Numbered from the stretch's first letter, positions 33,494 through 44,087 are shown. The stretch is 64,000 nt of DNA from Zhengitettix transpicula (GCA_037074705.1 CM073591.1:185033432-185097431), one strand, 5' to 3'. Translations and numbers: made by a program. The notes: generated by a model from the sequence alone, not told the origin.

Positions 33494-35260
33494 CAATAAA
33501 CCTACCGAAATTTCATGTATACCTAATTCTACCATGAGCGGTAAAATGACCGCTTCAAAAAAATATATGTATCTTAATATAGAAAGAGATTTTAGCCAAT
33601 TGGATAGTAAACAAAATATTTTTCTGGTGCTACAATAAAAACCCGCTTCCCGCTTTTCTATTTAGAAATTTTAATTTACCTTTATGCATTTTCAGCACAT
33701 TTTTTTACAAATTACAGCATTTTGTATTGCACATTTTCCAAATATGTATTTTATTACATTTTATTCCAATTTAGTTAGTCTTATTGACTTTACAATATCT
33801 TATTTGACAAGATTTCCGTCCAGAAGAATCTGTTGCTGTGTTTATTATTGTTTTTGATAAACATTATTTGCTTAGCTGTCTCTCCTTCTGATATTCGGTC
33901 CCAAGGTCTTCTGCCAATTGAAATAATAGCTCTGTTTTGTTTCTGCGGATAGTTTCAACAAGCGTAGTTTTTTTTTGCTAGAAGTTTACTCGCTAATGAC
34001 GCGCTTGTAAAAAAATTGTCAGCTGTTATATTTCTCCCATGGCCCGTATATGGTTCTGCTAATTTCGAAGTTACAAACTCCCTTCGTCTTTTCCCTAATA
34101 TGGAAAGCCGTTTACTATATACTTACTACTTACATCGGAAGCTAACCAGAATTTTATGCCAAATTTATCCAGCTTGTTGGGCATTCATCGAGTAAATCTA
34201 CAACGTGCTTTTGTAGGTAGGAAACAATTTTTCATCTATAGCAAGATATTCTCCTGGTTTATAACAGGTTTGACTGGTTTCGATAAATTTGTACTAAACT
34301 TCAGAGATCAAAGCGAACTTATCGTTTTGTAAGCGTTGGCTTCGTTGATTTTTGTTGTGAAACCGAATACATCTCACGATTTCTGCGAAGTACTTTCGGT
34401 TCATAGTTATCGAGAAAAATGACGGACCCCATTTCGTGTTCCAATACATATGATACATCCATATTTTTAGCCTCATATGCGCCGCGTGCATATAGAAGTC
34501 CAATAAATGCATATAATTTTGCAATAGATAAATTCCATTTCGTTTACACCACTCTAAATGCCTCTAATTCCGTATATTTCCTTACATGTTCAATCATGTT
34601 ATGATCAATAATCAAAGAAAATGCTGGCTCAACTCTGCCCTTTACAATATTTCGTTTAGCGTATCCTGTCGGTGCTCTTCCGCGATTAGACCCTTCTTTT
34701 ATTTGTTGCCAAACAGTTCCGTCCATAGCAGTTTCAATCTCTTCCTCATTTTCACTTTCGGAACTAAATATAAATCTTTTTCTTTTTTGTCCTCTTCGTA
34801 TATTCAAAATATTCTATTCGTCCGTATCGTTGTCAATTATTTTCTGCTGTATCATTATCAATATCGGAAACTTCTTGATCATCTTCCGAACAATTTATTT
34901 TGTCTAATAAATTGATATTCCTCGAATGTCTTGACATTTTTGGGGATGAATATACAAATGGTAAAGTACAAACTATACTGTATATCCATAATTACATTAT
35001 ATACTCGTAAATCAATTTCAGTAGCGCGCTTTCCGAAGAATATATTGGTAAATAACATAAATTTTTCAAAAGGTCAAATGACCGTTCGTGGTAGATAGGC
35101 ATGCTATAAATTTTTTGTTGTTATGAATATTGCAAAATTGGCTGTATGTGTATTATAGGAAAAGTCAATAAGCTACATGGTGATACAGTAACGTTGTATA
35201 GGAGAAAATTTATACGAAATTGCAAAAACGGTCATTTGACCGCGCATGGTAAGTTTAGTG
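33494..35260 (-). mobile_element. piggyBac-like element with TTAA duplications
   Basis: A 1,767-bp element is flanked by TTAA at 33,490-33,493 and 35,261-35,264. Terminal inverted repeats are CAATAAACCTACC (33,494-33,506) and the complement of CACTAAACTTACC (35,248-35,260). Inner palindromes GCGGTAAAATGACCGC (33,539), GGTCAAATGACC (35,074) and CGGTCATTTGACCG (35,229) lie near both ends. TTAA target and these ends identify piggyBac. It is shorter than typical autonomous elements (~2.3-2.5 kb), and its transposase is decayed. Confidence 0.9.
33850..34937 (-). pseudogene. piggyBac transposase, degenerate
   Basis: On the minus strand ATG at 34,937 starts MSRHSRNINLLDKINCSEDD, an acidic N-terminus as usual for the family. 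Then come TVWQQIKEGSNRGRAPTGYA, FSLIIDHNMIEHVRKYTELE, MYWNTKWGPSFFSITMNRKY and RCIRFHNKNQRSQRLQNDKF. After a stop, YKPGEYLAIDEKLFPTYKS carries the second catalytic Asp (family motif vDEqlvpfkgr). Further on, fragments match the T-DNFFTS and GTIRxNK regions (near 33,960-34,030). The central part with the first catalytic Asp has been lost or shifted and there are several stops. It would have catalysed footprint-free TTAA transposition; now dead. Confidence 0.82.
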
Positions 35261-35443
35261 TTAACTATCAAAGTTTAGTTTACTTTATAACGGAGCACTA
35301 TCACTTCACTACACTGCCCTATATTCACTAGTGTTCAGATTAAGTTCAAATTTTCTTTCCGTTATAGGACTTTCTCCGAAAACTCTTGCAGGTAAATTGT
35401 TCCAGGTAATTATTTCCCTATTTAGAAATGAGTATTTTCCAAC

Positions 35444-35991
35444 GGCTCGTGTCTGCCAGAGCTATTCTCAGCGAGGGATGTTCTCTCGCAGGCAGAACCT
35501 TGTAGGAGAGACAGGGAGGGCTATCTTTGGGGATGCCTTTTCCTCTCTCTGTTTTTGAACTAAGGTTCCCACAAGCCGTGGCACCTGTTTTGAGAGGTGT
35601 ATGTTCCGGGGTCACAGTCCTTGGGCCTCCCGTCAGAGTTGTTCTCTGTTCCCATTGGAACAGTCGGCCAGCTGCCTCATAAACTGGTTAAGGTACGGAG
35701 AAGGGAATGCTGCGACCCCACAGCAAACTCTTCTCCCGCTATCGTAAGGGCGTGGGACAAGTACCCAATGCCCGACCAACCTGATGCAGGTTTTTCTGTT
35801 TTTTTTTCCTGCATTACTTTTAGGGGAATGCCGGGTAGAATCCTTAAACTATAGCCCGGGGGCCCTAGGTAAACCTTCTCTACCTTCCTGTACCCTTCCG
35901 CATCCCCCTTTCAAATCCCTTCCTATGCTATTAAAGGGGAGTTGCCACTATGTGGATTACCCTCATGTAGCCTGTTACCCTAAAAAACAAA
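35444..35991 (+). mobile_element. R540 retroposon copy E, full length with 13-bp TSD
   Basis: A 548-bp plus-orientation copy is flanked by AGTATTTTCCAAC at 35,431-35,443 and 35,992-36,004, a perfect 13-bp duplication that also restores the interrupted LINE reading frame (GKYSF) when removed. Head GCCAGAGCTATTCTCAGCGA; tail CCTCATGTAGCCTGTTACCC followed by TAAAAAACAAA. The A-rich 3' end fixes the orientation of the family. Confidence 0.85.
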
Positions 35992-37033
35992 AGTATTTTC
36001 CAACATATGTTTTTTGCTGTCTTGTATTTAACTTGAATATGTGGTCAGTCCTCCCGTAGGTTCCCTTAATCTATCTCGAATTCCTTGCCAAGGTTTTTGA
36101 TCTGCAAAGGCTTTATAGAAAACGTGAACCCTGACTCTTTCCCTTCTCGTCTGTAGATTATTCCACCGTAGCAGCACTCACCAACCTAGAGAATTGGTCC
36201 AAACAATGACAAATCAGCATCAATCCCACCAAAACAGTAATCGTCACACTAACCAAAACCCTCCTCTCCACTTCCCCCTAAATCTAAACAACGCAGAAAT
36301 ACCCACAAAAACAGAAACCACCTCTAGGACTCCTCTTCGATTCAAAGTTCTCATGGAAACCGCACATCAAACACCTCCTCTCGAAAATCACCAAATTCAT
36401 GACTTTACATCCCCACATAAAACAGAAAAGCCCCACACACCCTCAGCACAAAACGCCTTTTATACCTCTCCGTAATACAACCCACATGGTCCTACGCCTC
36501 ATCCATATGGGGAGCAAGAGCCAAAACCCATTCAGCCAAAATACAAACAAAACGAAGCATAATCCTTCGCACCATTACTAACTCTCCCTGGTACTTCAGA
36601 AATTCCATCATACACAACGACATTAAACTTTCCAAAGTCAACTCCATTATCACCAAACCCGTAACCTCACTAATCAAAAGCACCTTCAACCATCCTAACA
36701 CCACGTGTCAGCAATTCAATAGCAACCCTCCACCACTACTACATTCACGTCGCCTCAAAAAAAAACGCCTCATCCTTCCTCCAGAACACTCTGGCACTTC
36801 CTAACACACCCCATCATCACACCCACAGACACAACTCATCCATTCCATCAAACTCAATAATCACCTGTGAACCCTCATACCCCAACAATGTATGCCAGTG
36901 CTGCTGCGGGTAATGTACCTCGGCGAGTGGCTTGACTGATGCTGACATGGCGGAGGCGGGCTGTTGACTGAGCGCTGATTGGCTCTCGAAGCGTGAAGTT
37001 CCGGCGGAGGGTGTTTATAACATGAAATGGAGT

Positions 37034-37376
37034 AATCCCATTGGAATAGTCGGCCAGCTGCCTCCTAAACCGGTTAAGGCACCGAGTGGGAAATGCTGCG
37101 ACCCCTCAGCTAACTCCTCTCCCGCCATCGGAAGAGCGTGGGACAAGTACCAAATGTCCGACATACCAGATGCAGGTTTTTCTAGAGTTTTCCCTGCATC
37201 ACTTTAAGGTGAATGCCGGGTAGGATCCTTAAAATAGGCGCGGGTGCCCTAGTTAACCCTTGGCTACCTTCCTCTACCCTTCCACATCCCCCCTTTCAAA
37301 ATCCCTTCCTATGCTATTAAAGGGGAGTTGCCACCATGTTGATTACCCTCATGTAGCCTGTTACATAAAAAAAATG
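37034..37376 (+). mobile_element. R540 retroposon copy F, 5'-truncated
   Basis: Plus orientation, from CCCATTGGAATAGTCGGCCA to CCTCATGTAGCCTGTTACAT and an A-run. The 5' third is missing, as in truncated retroposons. The flanks GAAATGGA and AAAATGGT share AAATGG, a possible short duplication, and the uninterrupted site exists at about 60,240. Confidence 0.78.
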
Positions 37377-37389
37377 GTTCCGGCACTTC

Positions 37390-37430
37390 GCCTAGAAGAT
37401 GACAACTGAGATTTTAGTCGTCGAAACGTC
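37390..37430 (+). ncRNA. Hammerhead-ribozyme-like motif in PLE-d
   Basis: CCTAGAAGATGA precedes a stem formed by GACAACT and AGTCGTC (one mismatch) and then GAAACGTC. In the short dimeric hammerheads of PLEs, GAAAC is followed almost directly by the GUC cleavage triplet, which is the arrangement here. The CUGANGA box is imperfect. The copy at 60,184-60,225 has a perfect 6-bp stem. Confidence 0.45.
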
Positions 37431-37515
37431 GCGTTAAAATATGCTACACCCGAGTGAATACCGAGAACTGTTTATCGAACAATTACACCGGTAAAGACTT
37501 CAATCTTTAAAACAA

Positions 37516-39690
37516 TTATATACTGCAGGCGTCATAGTAAATAAGTTCTCTGCTCTCCAAAGATATCACACTTTATGTTGTCTGCTCGGCTGACTCATGT
37601 AGGTTCTGTGAAGTCACTACAAATCCATACAGACAATCTTTAAATAGAGAATCAATAACTGAGAAAATTTGAAAGTGCCGGTCGTTTCGATGAGAATTGG
37701 CAATAATTTCTAACGGCGAAATACTTAATTTACAATTTGTCTTTAAGAAGGTCGCATTTAGTAATATTGTAGAGCAATCGAAAGGAAATATTGTTTTATG
37801 TACTTGTCTTTTAGCAACAGCCATTTACAGAAGTGATTTTGGATACAAATTGATAACAAGCTCCTACGATCTATTTTTAATAAAATAAAGTGTTTTAGTG
37901 CTGATCCCACACATGAAGTTTATGATTGGATTAGAACTAATAAATTTTCTTATATATACAGAAAATTATGTGAACCTGGATTCTTGCTCGGCTTCAAATC
38001 AAATTATTCGTGAGGATATAGTGAATTTAAAAGATTTAGATGAACAAATAACCGTAATTTTGAAAAATAATTTCATTCAACTAAGATATGCATAACAAAT
38101 TATCACTTGAATCCTATCTTATCAAAGTTATTAATGACGATGACGGTTTGGGAAAAAGAATAGTGACACCTGAACTGCTAGATCTTACTGAATTCCTTCT
38201 AATTACTCACTGTAAGGTAGCTTTCAGTCAGAATAACATGAATAAGAGGAATCTACTTAACAATTGTAAGCTCAATCTATTAAATCCCATACTTTGGCTT
38301 TTCATGTTTACTTGCACAATGACAATAACTGAAATTTTTTTTCAATGTATATGGATCAAACTGATATTTTAACTCATTTGATGGCAGCATTTTCATATTG
38401 TGCAATGAACGCTTATTCTTCTATCAAAACTCTCATCCAATTTACATAGGACGACAGCCGCAAATCAACGCGGGACATCAACCGTCACCAACATCCACCT
38501 CATAACAGCACCACACATACATCCGCAAACAAATCCATGCTAATATTTGCCATTTGTTATCGTGAAAATTCTATATCATTTTCGTTTAATTTTAAATAAA
38601 TATCACAACATTGACATTAGATGTTTTACAAGTAAATTTAATTAATAATTGTAACAGTTTTTAAATTATATTCATATAAAGTCACAACCCAGAAATTAAT
38701 TTATTATTTATTACAAAGTTGATGGTCAACTATCGTTGAAATGTTTTATAGCAATTTCCTCTATTAACAGCTAATATCACAAAGACTGCAGGCCTTTCGT
38801 AATAAAAGTCGCATCGTTTATATCTATTACGGTAGTAGATGACACTGCGTCATAACGAATTTTAATCCGCGCCTGCCGGTTATGCCGCCCGGAGTCTATT
38901 AGGAAAGTTTCGCCGCCATGATGAACTCCACAGATGCTAATCGTATTTGCGAGTCTCCACAATAACCGGGCGTAATTTTCGACTGAGCGGAATTTGTTAA
39001 CGCGAGTCAGCGCATGAAACACGTTTTCCAAGAGGGAAACGTACTATCTCTCGTGTTCTACCTTTGCATCCACTCTCTCTTGACGGCCAAAGAGAGGAAA
39101 TTGAATGCAATTTGCATGTATATTAGTTTTTGATCAAAATATGAATACATTTAGTACGTAATTCATACATGATATTCATCGGAAGTTATAAAACGTAGAA
39201 GCTTCTCGCGGGTCAGAGTGCGAATGAAAGAGGCGGTCCTGGATGCATTATGCATCAGACAACCCTTGAGAAATGGAAAATGTGACGTATTTACGTCTTT
39301 CATCAGACTCTAAAGTGTGGTGACAATTTTGTGATTGTTTTATGTGCAACGGGACTAAAGCGTTTCGGTTATTCACCTTTCAAATTGTGGACAGCTTAAC
39401 ATTGGCAGCAATAGTAAAGTAAGAGATAAATCTTAAAGATTATTTAGGAATTTAACAAGTACTGTCACAACAAATTATACCACTTCTTGTTCCCTATACG
39501 TGACAATATATAATTATGCCACACGTCGCGGCGACTTTAAAGTTTTAGTATACTAAAAACATAAACAACAAAGCTAATGTAGGAAAAATGTATTAATTAA
39601 TTAAATCAATATATCATTTCAATACTTTTCGTCCACCATTTTAGGACTTATTTGAATAACATACAGTTTTGTCATTGGACGCAGTTCATG

Positions 39691-39691
<1 letters not shown>
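37516..39691. other. Unassigned region; GC-richer candidate single-copy block
   Basis: Short frames at 37,573-38,372 are unrecognised. 38,780-39,310 is GC-richer (CGCGCCTGCCGGTTATGCCG, GTTTCGCCGCCATGATGAAC) and matches nothing else in the window. It is the best candidate here for unique or conserved non-coding DNA. 38,400-38,770 and 39,310-39,690 are AT-rich without signal. Confidence 0.35.

Positions 39692-39740
<49 letters not shown>
39692..39740. repeat. (TA)n microsatellite
   Basis: About 24 uninterrupted TA units, immediately followed by the TGTAGTA end of U2. Confidence 0.95.
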
Positions 39741-39743
<3 letters not shown>

Positions 39744-40160
39744 AGTAATTACAAATATGTAATTAATTAATAAATTTTGTTTATTTCATTATTGTCGAGA
39801 CTCAAGAAAGAGGGCTCTGTGGCCACTGCATTGTGACTTACGGAACTTTAGTGTGTGTTGGGAGTCGGCGGAGAGAGAGGGAGAGAGCAAAGTATATTTT
39901 AGAGGCTGATGATTTTGTGGTAGAAGTCGCCAGTTTTTCGTTGCAAGTTCACAATGATTGGCAGAGAGCACTGAATCTAAGGCGTAATAATACAGTTATT
40001 CAGAACTTGAACAGTAAACAGCTATTTGTTAGCGAGCGGTGTCTGATCGACAAACAATTAAACATACATAATCAGAAGGACATCAAAAGATATTCTAAGT
40101 GTTTGCAAACACTAATAAAAAAAGTGAATATGTCCTGTTTGAGAAAAGTGGAGTAAGTAA
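39741..40160 (+). mobile_element. U2: LTR-like unit, 3'-truncated
   Basis: Starts TGTAGTAATTACAAATATGT directly after (TA)n. CTTTAGTGTGTGTTGGGAGTCGG is shared with U9 (near 48,237), so the two are related. The 3' part with primer-site-like modules is missing. An open frame at 39,833-40,156 is only a by-product of this sequence. Confidence 0.55.
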
Positions 40161-41149
40161 AACATAATTAATTAAAAATCAAATCATGTGTGCACAAGCC
40201 CATGATACTAATATTGGTATTGTGGCATTTCTCTTTGACTACCCGCCGTAGGAGGTCTTCGACCGTTCAATTCCTCGAACGGCTTACCTGCGGTAGGAGG
40301 AAGTAACTTTTTGAAAACAATATCCCTTGGTCAAGTCAAGCTAATTTATTAAATATTATTGAAGATATGTACAATTAAAATTTTGCCCTCCCGACTAGCC
40401 AGTTATGAAAATCTCAAGGATTAATGTGGCAAGTTAGGCCCGAGAAACGATTTATAAAAAAAATGCTCTACGCAACCATGATATGTGCAATATTTGTTAC
40501 CAGACTGGGGTCTCTGCAACACAGCGACGTCCCTCGCAGCTGGTCATCGATGTCTGTCTCGCTGGTAAACTCAAGAGTCCTCCTCTAGTCAGCATCCGTA
40601 ACAGAATGCCTGACCAGGCCTCCACTTCTCCCGACCTGTGGGACCAACTGTTCCTCTATTGGTCCATTTAATTTATTATGGACCAATCACAGGTCCTAGA
40701 CGATTCCATCAGCGAGACTCTCCGCACCTGCTGTTTGTTGACGGGAAAACCCCGGAGGTACCGTTACTATCCCCAGCCTGACTAGCACCAAAGGTACTTT
40801 TTGCCGACGTTCGATAAACATGGTTGCTCACGCGTTTAAATAAACTGATTAAATATCAGTAAAATCAATTAAAAGACGCCTATCCTAAATAACGCGCTAT
40901 AGTATGTAGTACAAAGAAATTTCTTATTTGTAAACCTCATATGTAAATATATACCGTCAGATTTTGGTAACTCCATTAAAATTATATAACTTTTAGATTT
41001 AGAATTGTTTTTTTTATTTACAATTTAACGTCGCATTAACCTTTTGGTCATTAGAGACTTACATCTGTTAAGTTCTACATTTGTATAACATTTAAATTAC
41101 TTTAAATAAATCAGTTTTCATCGTAAAGTCTATGAGGTTGTTTATTGCT
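40161..41149. other. Unassigned
   Basis: 40,240-40,310 has an imperfect inverted repeat around TTCGACCGTTCAATTCCTCG AACGG, and CGTAGGAGG occurs twice in the same neighbourhood. 40,490-40,800 is GC-richer without a recognised domain. The rest is AT-rich. Confidence 0.3.
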
Positions 41150-42342
41150 GCTGATGAGTTGCAAATCATTGAATGTTCGGCTATGGTTGATCATCTAATC
41201 TCGTTATATTTGGGGCAGTCAAAGAGGACGTGAGGAATTGTTGTGGGCTCCTTGCATGAGCTGCATACCGGCTGCGGAGATCTGGAAATCAAGAATGGAT
41301 GAGTGAAACTGGAGTGCAATGTTCTTATTCTGGCTACAACAACCTGTTGCTTTCGAGATAGTTCTTTCGGGTGCGATATTTCTCTGATGCTCTTGACATT
41401 CGCATTCCTCTAGTATCACAGGTTTACTCCACTTTTCCTCCAGTTCCTTGTAGAACCCTACTCTGCAGTCTATGCTTGTGCAAACTGGCAGGTTGCTGCA
41501 TCTTCCTTGATGATCAGCTTCCATCTTCGCTAAGAGATCTGCCCTGTCGTGTCCTACTATGTCCTTATGCACCGGTAGCCAGGCTATAGTGATCCAGTTT
41601 CATTTTTTCTTGTATTTTCAATATATTCTCTCGAATTCGATTTATGCAACCATTTCTGTGCACTGTACTAGTTATTCTGTGTATTGCTTCCTTGGAATCT
41701 GTTAATATGATATTGTTGGCCTCCGGTGTTTCCAGACACAGTTCCGTGGCCATGAAGATGGCGTATAATTCTGCTGAAATTATCGACGCATTATGGTTTA
41801 TAGCGATAGTTTTCTTTGCCTGTCGTAACTATTACGCACCCTAATCCATTTGAATTTTTGGACCCATCAATATAAATGACTCTGGGAGAATTATATATTT
41901 GTAGCAACTGATAGATTTCTGCTTTCCAGTTAGTGTTATGTGGATTGTTTACTTTAAATTTATTTAGCGATGTATCGATTGGAATTTCGTTAAGCTTCCA
42001 TGGTGGGATGCTTGCCGTGGTGTTGTGGTCTATCTCTGGAAAAGTCATTCCTTCCTTTCGTAATATATCCTTTAGTGTAGTGTAGTACGGGGTTAGGTTT
42101 CTAGGTGGTTCATTCTCTGGATATCGAGGAGTGATGGTTTGTTCTCTTATTATTGGGTTCGATGCCTCTCTTGCCTTGATCGCGTATCTAATTGCAATTA
42201 CTTTCCTTCTGCGTCTAAGCGGGATTTCGTTTTCAAGTGTGAGTCTCAGTATTGGGGTGGTTTTATAACATCCGGTTACCACTCTCATTGCCTCATTTTG
42301 GACAAAGTTTAGTCTTCTTAGCATCCTTTTCTGTGCTGTCAT
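41150..42342 (-). pseudogene. I/R1-type LINE: RT C-terminus, RNase H and zinc knuckle
   Basis: The minus-strand product runs from RRLNFVQNEAMRVVTGCYKT, the end of the RT module, through a linker to an RNase H domain. RNase H reads VIYIDGSKNSNGLGCVIV (first Asp), ELYAIFMATELCLET-like (Glu region), IILTDSKEAIHRI (second Asp) and HKDIVGHDRADLLAK (last Asp). The knuckle CSSC-x(8)-H-x(4)-C reads SSCKEPTTIPHVLFDC near 41,230-41,280. RNase H in a non-LTR element points to the I, R1 or LOA groups. It is broken by frame shifts near 41,830, 41,570 and 41,290, and the upstream RT and endonuclease are missing. Confidence 0.83.
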
Positions 42343-42344
42343 AT

Positions 42345-42800
42345 TATTGTAAATTAAATTTCATTTTTGTATCATCTTTATTACATGTCCGATAGGCGGC
42401 CTTGAAAGTGAGTTCTCACAAAAGCCGAGGTATAATAATATTAAAAATTGTAAATTCAGAGAATAATAAATTTTGTAAAATAAATTAAATTATCTTTATA
42501 AATAATTGTTTAATTAAAATTCCTTCATTTTTCCCTTAATTAAAATAAATTACTACGTTAATTGTCACCCAAGTGGTAAATTATTTCAATTTAACTATTT
42601 TGTTTACTACCACAACGTTCTGGCATTCTATTTTATGGTTTTGTTGTAATTTTACTATCTTTATTAGAGGTTGTTCATTTTGTTTATCACCTAAATTGAC
42701 ACTTCAACGTGAAGCTTGTAAATTTTAATTTTATAGCTATTTATGTTAACTACATAAATTGGCGCCCGACGTGGGGAATGTAAATTTTAATTTTATAGTA
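42345..42800 (+). mobile_element. U3: LTR-like unit, 3' half with tandem primer-site-like modules
   Basis: Contains the U-family internal motif (GATAGGCGGCCTTGAAAGTG AGTTCTCAC near 42,390) and a 3' series of modules: TTAATTGTCACCCAAGTGG near 42,560, TTGACACTTCAACGTGAAGC near 42,697, and TTGGCGCCCGACGTGGGG at 42,759-42,776 after AACTACATAAA. The last is close to the complement of a tRNA-Lys 3' end. The 5' half is absent. It runs directly into PLE-e. Confidence 0.6.
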
Positions 42801-43268
42801 AATAAATTTATAATAAATAAATCTCTTGTTAACTGTTATTTAATCAGCCATCATGAATACAGCATTAATTTATGTCTTGTAATCATATCTTTGTAAAGCG
42901 TTGTAGCTTTGGAAATATATCTTCAATCTGGCAATAGTATTGACAACGATCGCAACAGTCGATCGAAACGTCAAGCATATTTTTTCAAATTGCACTGTTC
43001 AAAATTAATTTGTGTTTTACCTCTATTAAACGAGTCATTAATTTTCTGTGTTAATATAAATTATTCCCAATAACATTAGGGAACAAACACGTGGGCATTA
43101 TATCCCGTCACATATTCGCACAACAATGCAAATATTTTGCAGGTCAAGCATAAGAAATTTAATATTTAATATAATCTGACCAAGATCATATAATAAATAA
43201 GTAACGCAGCCAATATGTCCCAATTTTTTTTTGTTCCACCAAACAGGTAATTTACCGTTTTGAATAGG

Positions 43269-43271
<3 letters not shown>
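42800..43271 (+). mobile_element. PLE terminal fragment (PLE-e), left arm of inverted duplication
   Basis: Non-coding segment with a ribozyme-like motif at 42,949-42,981. The same sequence is present inverted at 49,036-49,515 with scattered mismatches (for example ATGCCCACGTGTTTGTTCCC and its complement). It ends in (TA)n, followed by U4. Confidence 0.55.
42949..42981 (+). ncRNA. Ribozyme-like stem motif in PLE-e
   Basis: TTGAC, AAC, GATCG, a 7-nt loop, CGATC, GAAACGTCAA. Both GATCG/CGATC and TTGAC/GTCAA can pair, and GAAACGTC matches the hammerhead end seen in other PLE copies. The CUGANGA box is degraded. The inverted copy at 49,345-49,377 has GAAACGAC instead. Confidence 0.35.

Positions 43272-43313
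<42 letters not shown>
43272..43313. repeat. (TA)n microsatellite
   Basis: About 20 TA units between PLE-e and U4. Confidence 0.95.
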
Positions 43314-43316
<3 letters not shown>

Positions 43317-44087
43317 AGTACACACTATTTTATGATTAATTACTCAATTTAAATAACCCCACATTGGAGTACATTAGTAATAATACAAATTAATTAGATT
43401 TAAAATAAGCAAATTAATAGTTGAAATGATAGGATTTTAAATAAAGACTCAGATTTCCAAATGTACAAAAAAATTAATTTATTAAAAATAAATTCTTATC
43501 ACAATTGAAAATTTTGTTAGAAGTTGGTAAAGTGCCACGGCTTATTTTCAGGGCCGACTATCGGGCCTCCAATAAACAATGTTACGACAAGACAATTAAA
43601 ATCTTACAATGTGAAAAATTCTTAACTTAAACAATGATTGAAATATTAAATCCGACGATAATTATTATTTACATTAGGTTTACAATTATTAAATTTTCTT
43701 TTTAGTTTACATTACTATTAGCTATTCATTAACTCGATCTCACTCGGTTATTGTTAAACACTTCGCAGACAGGCCATGTTTCACTGAATTTAATGTGGTT
43801 GTAATTTTCAGAGGCAACACTTCCTGCTCTTTAATTCGATAACATTAATTTTAAATCTTTGATACTTGCATAAATATGCCAATGGGCGAATACTTCAGAT
43901 TGTCGACTCGTAATTTAAAAACCCGGGACTTTAAAATATTATGTCTCTGCTGTCTCTATACACTTGCTTGAATATTGTAACAGGTACTTTGAATCAGGTT
44001 CGCTTTCCTGATTCTAGCAACTCTTAATTACGTCCTCCTCAAAACACATTTTGTATATTAAATAATTACATGTCTTTATTTACAACA
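43314..44087 (-). mobile_element. U4: LTR-like unit
   Basis: A 774-bp unit. On its own strand it begins TGTTGTAAATAAAGACATG and ends TGTGTACTACA, bounded by (TA)n on both sides. A module with ACTCCAATGTGGGG lies near the 3' end. Internal motif GGCCCGATAGTCGGCCCTGA (complement near 43,555-43,575). Most of it matches U9 in inverted orientation. Confidence 0.65.

Larger units (their letters stand above)
33187..36164 (-). mobile_element. CR1-like LINE 3' end inserted in the Jockey copy
   Basis: The minus-strand pieces are 36,164-36,005, 35,443-35,265 and 33,489-33,187. The protein reads EPTYGRTDHIFKLNTRQQKT, then GKYSFLNREIITWNNLPARV and FGESPITERKFKLNL, the characteristic C-terminal tail of CR1/Jockey-related RTs (WNxLP). 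A ~300-bp 3' region ends AATAAATACATACATACGTA at the junction with the Jockey element. R540 copy E and the piggyBac interrupt it. All upstream RT motifs are missing (5'-truncated). Confidence 0.7.
32945..36880 (+). mobile_element. Jockey-clade LINE, split by nested insertions
   Basis: The first part is 32,945-33,186: TAIIKDYLNDTHYRF, then a frame-broken VPQGSVIAPFLYN-like region and a damaged LFADDI-like stretch ending SLNYN. The second part is about 36,165-36,880: STVAALTNLENWSKQ, QISINPTKTVIVTLTKT, FDSKFSWKPHIK, then ASSIWGARAKTHSAKIQT and NSPWYFRNSIIHNDIK. The two parts are consecutive in Jockey RTs, so everything between is inserted later. Multiple frameshifts; no endonuclease. Confidence 0.78.
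36890..37515 (+). mobile_element. PLE terminal region (PLE-d), promoter-like part plus ribozyme-like motif
   Basis: 36,890-37,032 is GC-rich and contains GCGCTGATTGGCTCTC (inverted CCAAT) and GTGTTTATAACATGAAATGG (TATA-like). 37,377-37,515 continues ATGGTTCCGGCACTTCGCCT and a hammerhead-like motif. The minus-strand copy at 60,098-60,257 has these two parts joined without interruption, so R540 copy F (37,034-37,376) was inserted between them. Known Penelope terminal repeats carry both promoter and hammerhead sequences. Confidence 0.6.

Noticed and set aside
39833..40156. 107-codon frame (also 48,195-48,437) with a shared N-terminal peptide
   Set aside because: The similarity follows from nucleotide homology of U2 and U9; the frames diverge at once and no domain is present.
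43098..43325. Open frame with a Tyr-Ile run
   Set aside because: Reads through the (TA)n microsatellite into a PLE non-coding end.
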